A stretch of DNA of 9,096 nucleotides from VBCK01 sp035511515 (GTDB lineage: Bacteria > Pseudomonadota > Gammaproteobacteria > Burkholderiales > Burkholderiaceae_F): contig DATKFG010000031.1 of assembly GCA_035511515.1 (NCBI GenBank), positions 1 through 9,096 of the forward strand, written 5' to 3'. Shown here piece after piece: positions 5,306 to 9,096 of this stretch (its first letter is position 1; each line of letters opens with the position of its first letter). The position numbers were made by a program, and so were the translations under genes. A model generated the notes under the pieces. It was given only the letters and a program-made list of their open reading frames with translations, did not search any database and had not been told where the DNA came from.

Positions 5306-8300
5306 ATGAATCGCACAGAAATACCGGCTTTCGCGCACGGCTTCTCGATTGCGGACTTGTATCGCCGCGACGGGCTGGTCCGCCTGGACGAGATCTTCCT
5401 GGCGCGGCTGGCCACGGCCGATCCGGCGCTGCATCACGAGCTGCTGCAGGCCCGCGGCCAGCCCGGCGATGTGTCCCGCAGCGCCGCATCCGACCTGGCG
5501 ATCCGGATCGCCCCGGAGCTGGAAGCATTCATCGGCGAGCTGTTCGGGGTCACGACCGAGCTTGAAGCGCTGAAGGCGCGCCACGGCCAGCTCGACCCGC
5601 TGTTCCGGATCAAGCGCGAATTCGTCCAGCGCCAGGCCGCCAAGAAGATCAAGCCGCCGGAGGCGGCCGGGCTCGACGGCGATGCGCTGCGAGCCCGGCT
5701 GCAGGCGCTGCTCGGGGGCGATTTCGACGAGCTGGGGTTCGCCCGCGCGGTGCAGCGGTGGCTGCTGGACGAGGCCGTCCACGCCGAGGCGCTGGCGCTG
5801 GCGCAGCAGTACGCGGCCTGGGCCGTGCACACGCCGGCCGGTCAGCAGCGCCATCGCGAGGGGCTGCTGTTCAAGATACCGGCGGCCGTGGATCCCATGA
5901 ACCTGATCCGCCCGGCGCAGCGGCAGCAGGAAGATGGCGTCGCCGAGGTGCGGATCCGGCCGGATCACATCCGCCACCGCGACGGCTTCGCGCTCACCGA
6001 TGCGGGCTTCGACCTGGCCGGCGCGCTGGACCAGGCCCACTACTGCATCCAGTGCCACCCTCAGAAGAAGGACTCCTGCTCGGACGGCCTGAAGGAACGG
6101 GCGCCGAAGGACGCCCCGCAGGCAGTGGTCTACAAGAAAAGCGCCTTCGGCGTGGCGCTGTCGGGCTGCCCCCTGGAGGAGCGCATCTCGGAATTCCACA
6201 TGCTCAAGACGCAGGGCTTTCCGATCGGAGCGCTGGCGGTGATCGCGGTGGACAACCCGATGGTGGCCGGCACGGGACACCGGATCTGCAACGACTGCAT
6301 GAAGGCGTGCATCTTCCAGAAGCAGGAACCGGTGAACATTCCGCAGGCGGAGACGCGCACGCTCAAGGACGTGCTGGAGCTGCCGTTCGGTTTCGAGATC
6401 TACAGCCTGCTCACGCGCTGGAATCCGCTGAACCTGGCGCGCCCCGTTCCGCGGCCGGCCACCGGCCGCAAGGCGCTGGTGGTGGGACTGGGGCCGGCCG
6501 GCTACACGCTGGCGCATCACCTGATGAACGACGGCCACACGGTGGTCGGCATCGACGGGCTGAAGATCGAGCCGCTGCCCGAGACGCTCGCGGGCGTGCG
6601 CGCCGACGGCAGCCGCACCGCCTTCGAAGCGCTGCGCGACGTGCAGTCGATCTACGAGCCGCTCGACGAGCGCGTGCTGGCCGGCTTCGGGGGTGTGGCC
6701 GAGTACGGCATCACGGTGCGCTGGGACAAGAACAACCTGAAGCTGATCCGGCTGCTGCTGGCCCGGCGCGAGCAGTTCGCGATGTACGGCGGCGTGCGCT
6801 TCGGCGGCACCCTGGACGTGGACGACGCGATGGCGCTCGGCTTCGACCATATCGCCCTGTGCATGGGTGCCGGCAAGCCGACCACGCTGGATGTGCCCAA
6901 CGGGCTGGCGCGCGGGGTGCGCTCGGCGTCCGATTTCCTGATGGCGCTGCAGCTCACGGGCGCTGCCAAGCGCGACTCGATCGCAAATCTGCAGCTGCGG
7001 CTGCCCGTGGTGGTGATCGGCGGGGGACTTACCGCCATCGACGCGGCCACCGAGTCGCTGGCCTACTACGTGGTGCAGATCGAAAAATTCCTGCAGCGTT
7101 ACGACGAGCTGGCCTCCGACATCGGGGAGGACGCGATCCGCGACCGCTGGGACGACCTGGACCGCGAAATCGCCGAGGAGTTCCTGGCCCACGCGCGCAC
7201 CGTGCGCGACGAGCGCGCGCTGGCGCGCCGCCAAAACCGTCCCGCCCGCGTGACCGACCTGCTGCGCGAGTGGGGCGGCGCCCGCATCGTGTACCGGCGC
7301 CGGCTGATCGACAGCCCGTCTTACACGCTGAACCACGAGGAGGTGGAAAAGGCGCTGGAAGAAGGCGTCTCGTTTATCGAGTGCCTGGCACCGGCCGGCA
7401 TCGAGGTCGACAACTTCGGAGCCGTCAAGGGAATCCGCTTCAACCGCCAGATGCCCGCCGAGGACGGCCAATGGAGCCCGCAGGGCGAGCAGTGGATGTC
7501 GGCGCACACGGTGCTGGTGGCGGCTGGCACCTCGCCCAACACGGTGCTGGCGCGCGAGGACGCGGCCCACTTCCAGCTCGACGGCAAGTACTTCACCGCC
7601 TGTGACGAGCAGGGCCGGCCGGTCAAGCCGGCCTATGGCCTGCCCAAGCCGCCCAGCGCCGACGTGTTGCTGTCGCGCCTGGCCGATGGCCGTTTCATCA
7701 GCTTTTTCGGGGACCTGCATCCGTCCTACTTCGGCAACGTCGTCAAGGCGATGGCCTCGGCGCGCCAGGGCTATCCGAGGATTTCGCGCCTGATGAACGA
7801 GGCACCGCCCGCCTCGTCCCAGAGCACCGGGGCGTTTTTCGATCAGCTTTCGCGCGAGCTGCTGGCCACGGTCCACCTGGTGCAGCGCCTGACGCCCGAC
7901 ATCGTCGAGGTCGTCGTCAAGGCGCCCGCGGCGGCGCGCAAGTTCCGTCCGGGCCAGTTTTACCGGCTGCAAAACCTCGAGTCCTCATCCCGGCAGATCG
8001 GCCGCACTCGGCTGCACACCGAGGGCCTGGCGCTGACCGGCGCCTGGGTCGATCCGGCCCAGGGGCTGGTGTCGTGCATCGTGCTGGAAATGGGGGGCTC
8101 GTCCAACCTGGTGGCGGCGCTGGCACCGGGCGAGCCGGTGATCCTGATGGGGCCGACCGGCACGCCCACGCACATCGGGACGGGCGAAACAGTGATCCTG
8201 GCCGGCGGCGGCCTGGGCAACGCGGTGCTGTTTTCGATCGGGCAGGCGTTCCGGGCGCACGGCTCGCGCGTGCTGTACTTCGCCGGATACAAGAAAGTGA

Positions 8301-8821
8301 TCGACCGCTACAAGATCGACGAGATCGAGGCGGCCGCCGATGTGATCGTGTGGTGCTGCGACGAGGCACCGGGCTTTGCGCCGCGCCGCCGGCAGGACTG
8401 TGCCTTCGTGGGCAACATCGTGCAGGCGATGGAGGCGTACGCGACCGGGCGTCTGGGCACGGTCACGATCCGCACCGAAGAGGCCGACCGGATCATCGCG
8501 ATCGGCTCGGACCGGATGATGGCGGGCGTGGCCAAGGCGCGCCACGACGCGCTCAAGCGGCACCTGAAACCGAGCCACTGCGCGATCGGATCGATCAACT
8601 CGCCGATGCAGTGCATGATGAAAGAGATCTGCGCCCAGTGCCTGCAGGTTCACCGCGATCCGCGCACCGGCAAGAGCTCGGTCGTGTTTTCCTGCTTCAA
8701 CCAGGACCAGCCGCTCGATGCGGTCGACTTCGGGTCGCTCAACGAACGCCTGAAGCAGAACGCGCTGCAGGAAAAGCTCACCGCGCAGTGGCTGGAACAC
8801 TGCGCGTGGCAGAGCGATTAG
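5306..8821 (+). CDS. Fused GltD/NfnB-like and PyrK/NfnA-like iron-sulfur flavoprotein oxidoreductase
   Basis: A 1171-residue multidomain electron-transfer protein. Residues 1 to about 235 are not recognised. Next comes a GltD/NfnB-like half: cluster cysteines Cys247, 250, 258 and 288 (the last in a GCP motif) and Cys328, 331 and 335 (CNDCMKAC), an FAD-binding Rossmann loop GLGPAG (394-399), and an NAD(P)H-binding loop GGGLTAID (572-579). Relative to GltD, about 75 mostly helical residues are inserted between that loop and YRRR (663-666). From about 843 an FNR-type half follows: RPGQFYRL (881-888) for FAD, AGGGLGNA (966-973) for nicotinamide nucleotide, and Cys1103, 1109, 1112 and 1130, like the [2Fe-2S] site of PyrK and NfnA. 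The order matches NfnB then NfnA in one chain, so it may move electrons between NAD(P)H and ferredoxin or an unseen partner; this role is inferred. The ATG at 5306 has no clear Shine-Dalgarno but fits where conserved sequence begins. The cytosol is likely, as no signal or membrane segment is seen. Confidence 0.88.
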   Translation: MNRTEIPAFAHGFSIADLYRRDGLVRLDEIFLARLATADPALHHELLQARGQPGDVSRSAASDLAIRIAPELEAFIGELFGVTTELEALKARHGQLDPLFRIKREFVQRQAAKKIKPPEAAGLDGDALRARLQALLGGDFDELGFARAVQRWLLDEAVHAEALALAQQYAAWAVHTPAGQQRHREGLLFKIPAAVDPMNLIRPAQRQQEDGVAEVRIRPDHIRHRDGFALTDAGFDLAGALDQAHYCIQCHPQKKDSCSDGLKERAPKDAPQAVVYKKSAFGVALSGCPLEERISEFHMLKTQGFPIGALAVIAVDNPMVAGTGHRICNDCMKACIFQKQEPVNIPQAETRTLKDVLELPFGFEIYSLLTRWNPLNLARPVPRPATGRKALVVGLGPAGYTLAHHLMNDGHTVVGIDGLKIEPLPETLAGVRADGSRTAFEALRDVQSIYEPLDERVLAGFGGVAEYGITVRWDKNNLKLIRLLLARREQFAMYGGVRFGGTLDVDDAMALGFDHIALCMGAGKPTTLDVPNGLARGVRSASDFLMALQLTGAAKRDSIANLQLRLPVVVIGGGLTAIDAATESLAYYVVQIEKFLQRYDELASDIGEDAIRDRWDDLDREIAEEFLAHARTVRDERALARRQNRPARVTDLLREWGGARIVYRRRLIDSPSYTLNHEEVEKALEEGVSFIECLAPAGIEVDNFGAVKGIRFNRQMPAEDGQWSPQGEQWMSAHTVLVAAGTSPNTVLAREDAAHFQLDGKYFTACDEQGRPVKPAYGLPKPPSADVLLSRLADGRFISFFGDLHPSYFGNVVKAMASARQGYPRISRLMNEAPPASSQSTGAFFDQLSRELLATVHLVQRLTPDIVEVVVKAPAAARKFRPGQFYRLQNLESSSRQIGRTRLHTEGLALTGAWVDPAQGLVSCIVLEMGGSSNLVAALAPGEPVILMGPTGTPTHIGTGETVILAGGGLGNAVLFSIGQAFRAHGSRVLYFAGYKKVIDRYKIDEIEAAADVIVWCCDEAPGFAPRRRQDCAFVGNIVQAMEAYATGRLGTVTIRTEEADRIIAIGSDRMMAGVAKARHDALKRHLKPSHCAIGSINSPMQCMMKEICAQCLQVHRDPRTGKSSVVFSCFNQDQPLDAVDFGSLNERLKQNALQEKLTAQWLEHCAWQSD

Positions 8822-8835
8822 GCTGGAATTCCGAT

Positions 8836-9096
8836 TCACTTAGGGCGAGAGCGCACGATCAGATTGCCCACCGAGATCTGGACCGGCTCGCCATTCTGGT
8901 TCAGCGTGGTCGTCCTCACCTTGATGACCCCCTGACCCGGCCGGGACCTGGAAGGCCGCACCTCCAACACCTCGCTTTCGACCCGCAGCTCATCGCCCGG
9001 CCGGACCGGACGGGGCCAGCGGAACTCGTCGAAGCCGGCGCCGATGAAGCCACCGGCCGGTCGGAAGTCACTTTCCACCAGCAACTGCATTGTGGC
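8836..9096 (-). CDS. MaoC-like hot-dog fold hydratase, C-terminal part (5' end outside window)
   Basis: The last 87 codons of a minus-strand gene whose start lies beyond the right edge; the in-frame ATG at 9090 is internal, since the reading continues upstream and a complete MaoC protein is about 150 residues. The segment GFIGAGFDEFRWPRPVRPGD, then LRVESEVLEVRPSRSRPG and TTLNQNGEPV, is the typical C-terminal half of MaoC-like proteins (enoyl-CoA hydratase, (R)-specific type, or related acyl-CoA dehydratase). The catalytic Asp and His of this fold are in the missing N-terminal half, so activity cannot be judged. Its stop is 14 nt from that of the large flavoprotein, and the two genes converge with no hairpin visible. 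With gcdH it suggests an acyl-CoA catabolic region. The family is likely, the substrate unknown. Confidence 0.82.
   Translation of the reverse strand, partial: ATMQLLVESDFRPAGGFIGAGFDEFRWPRPVRPGDELRVESEVLEVRPSRSRPGQGVIKVRTTTLNQNGEPVQISVGNLIVRSRPK

Noticed and set aside
5758..7605. A 615-codon plus-strand frame within the flavoprotein gene.
   Set aside because: It is Arg/Gly/Ala-rich out-of-frame reading with no recognisable motif, fully inside a gene with strong support.
5141..7972. A 943-codon open frame on the minus strand, opposite the large flavoprotein.
   Set aside because: It is a low-complexity Arg/Gln/Ala/Val-rich shadow produced by high GC at third codon positions; no domain motifs are seen, and the plus-strand frame carries clear Fe-S and Rossmann motifs.
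8822..8835. Search for a terminator between the convergent flavoprotein and MaoC-like genes.
   Set aside because: The 14-nt gap contains no hairpin or T-run.

Overview
The window is GC-rich and gene-dense. Protein families and style suggest a high-GC proteobacterium, most likely a betaproteobacterium of the Burkholderiales type; this is an inference from protein resemblance and composition, not a proof. It contains eight protein-coding genes, two of them cut by the window ends. There are no RNA genes, insertion sequences or CRISPR arrays, and no gap longer than about 180 bp.

Left part (1-2136, plus strand): the 3' end of an arsS-type radical SAM gene (arsenosugar biosynthesis, DUF3641-type C-terminal domain) is followed by a membrane-anchored patatin-like phospholipase. 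The arsS stop codon overlaps the phospholipase Shine-Dalgarno, so the two are probably translationally coupled.

Middle-left part (2153-3914, minus strand): a four-gene cassette is read leftward. It encodes an ArsR-family repressor, two SRPBCC/AHSA1-type ligand-binding proteins and a tautomerase with an N-terminal catalytic proline. A very good sigma70 promoter (TTGACA, 18 bp, TATAGT) precedes the regulator. A near-perfect 20-bp palindrome fills its spacer, which is an arrangement expected for autorepression. This promoter also settles the arsR start at the ATG at 3862.

Middle part (3944-5128, minus strand): glutaryl-CoA dehydrogenase (gcdH), which feeds lysine, tryptophan and aromatic catabolites into crotonyl-CoA. 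It lies upstream of, and in the same direction as, the arsR cassette.

Right part (5306-8821, plus strand): a 1171-residue flavoprotein joins a GltD/NfnB-like half (Fe-S cysteines, FAD and NAD(P)H Rossmann motifs) to a PyrK/NfnA-like FNR half ending in a four-cysteine [2Fe-2S] motif. It also has an uncharacterised N-terminal region and an insertion in the NAD(P)H domain. It is transcribed divergently from gcdH across about 177 bp that carries three helically phased TTGCC repeats. It converges on the 3' end of a MaoC-like hot-dog hydratase gene at the right edge. GcdH and the MaoC-like protein make an acyl-CoA catabolic setting for the fused electron-transfer protein, but its real partner is not visible here.
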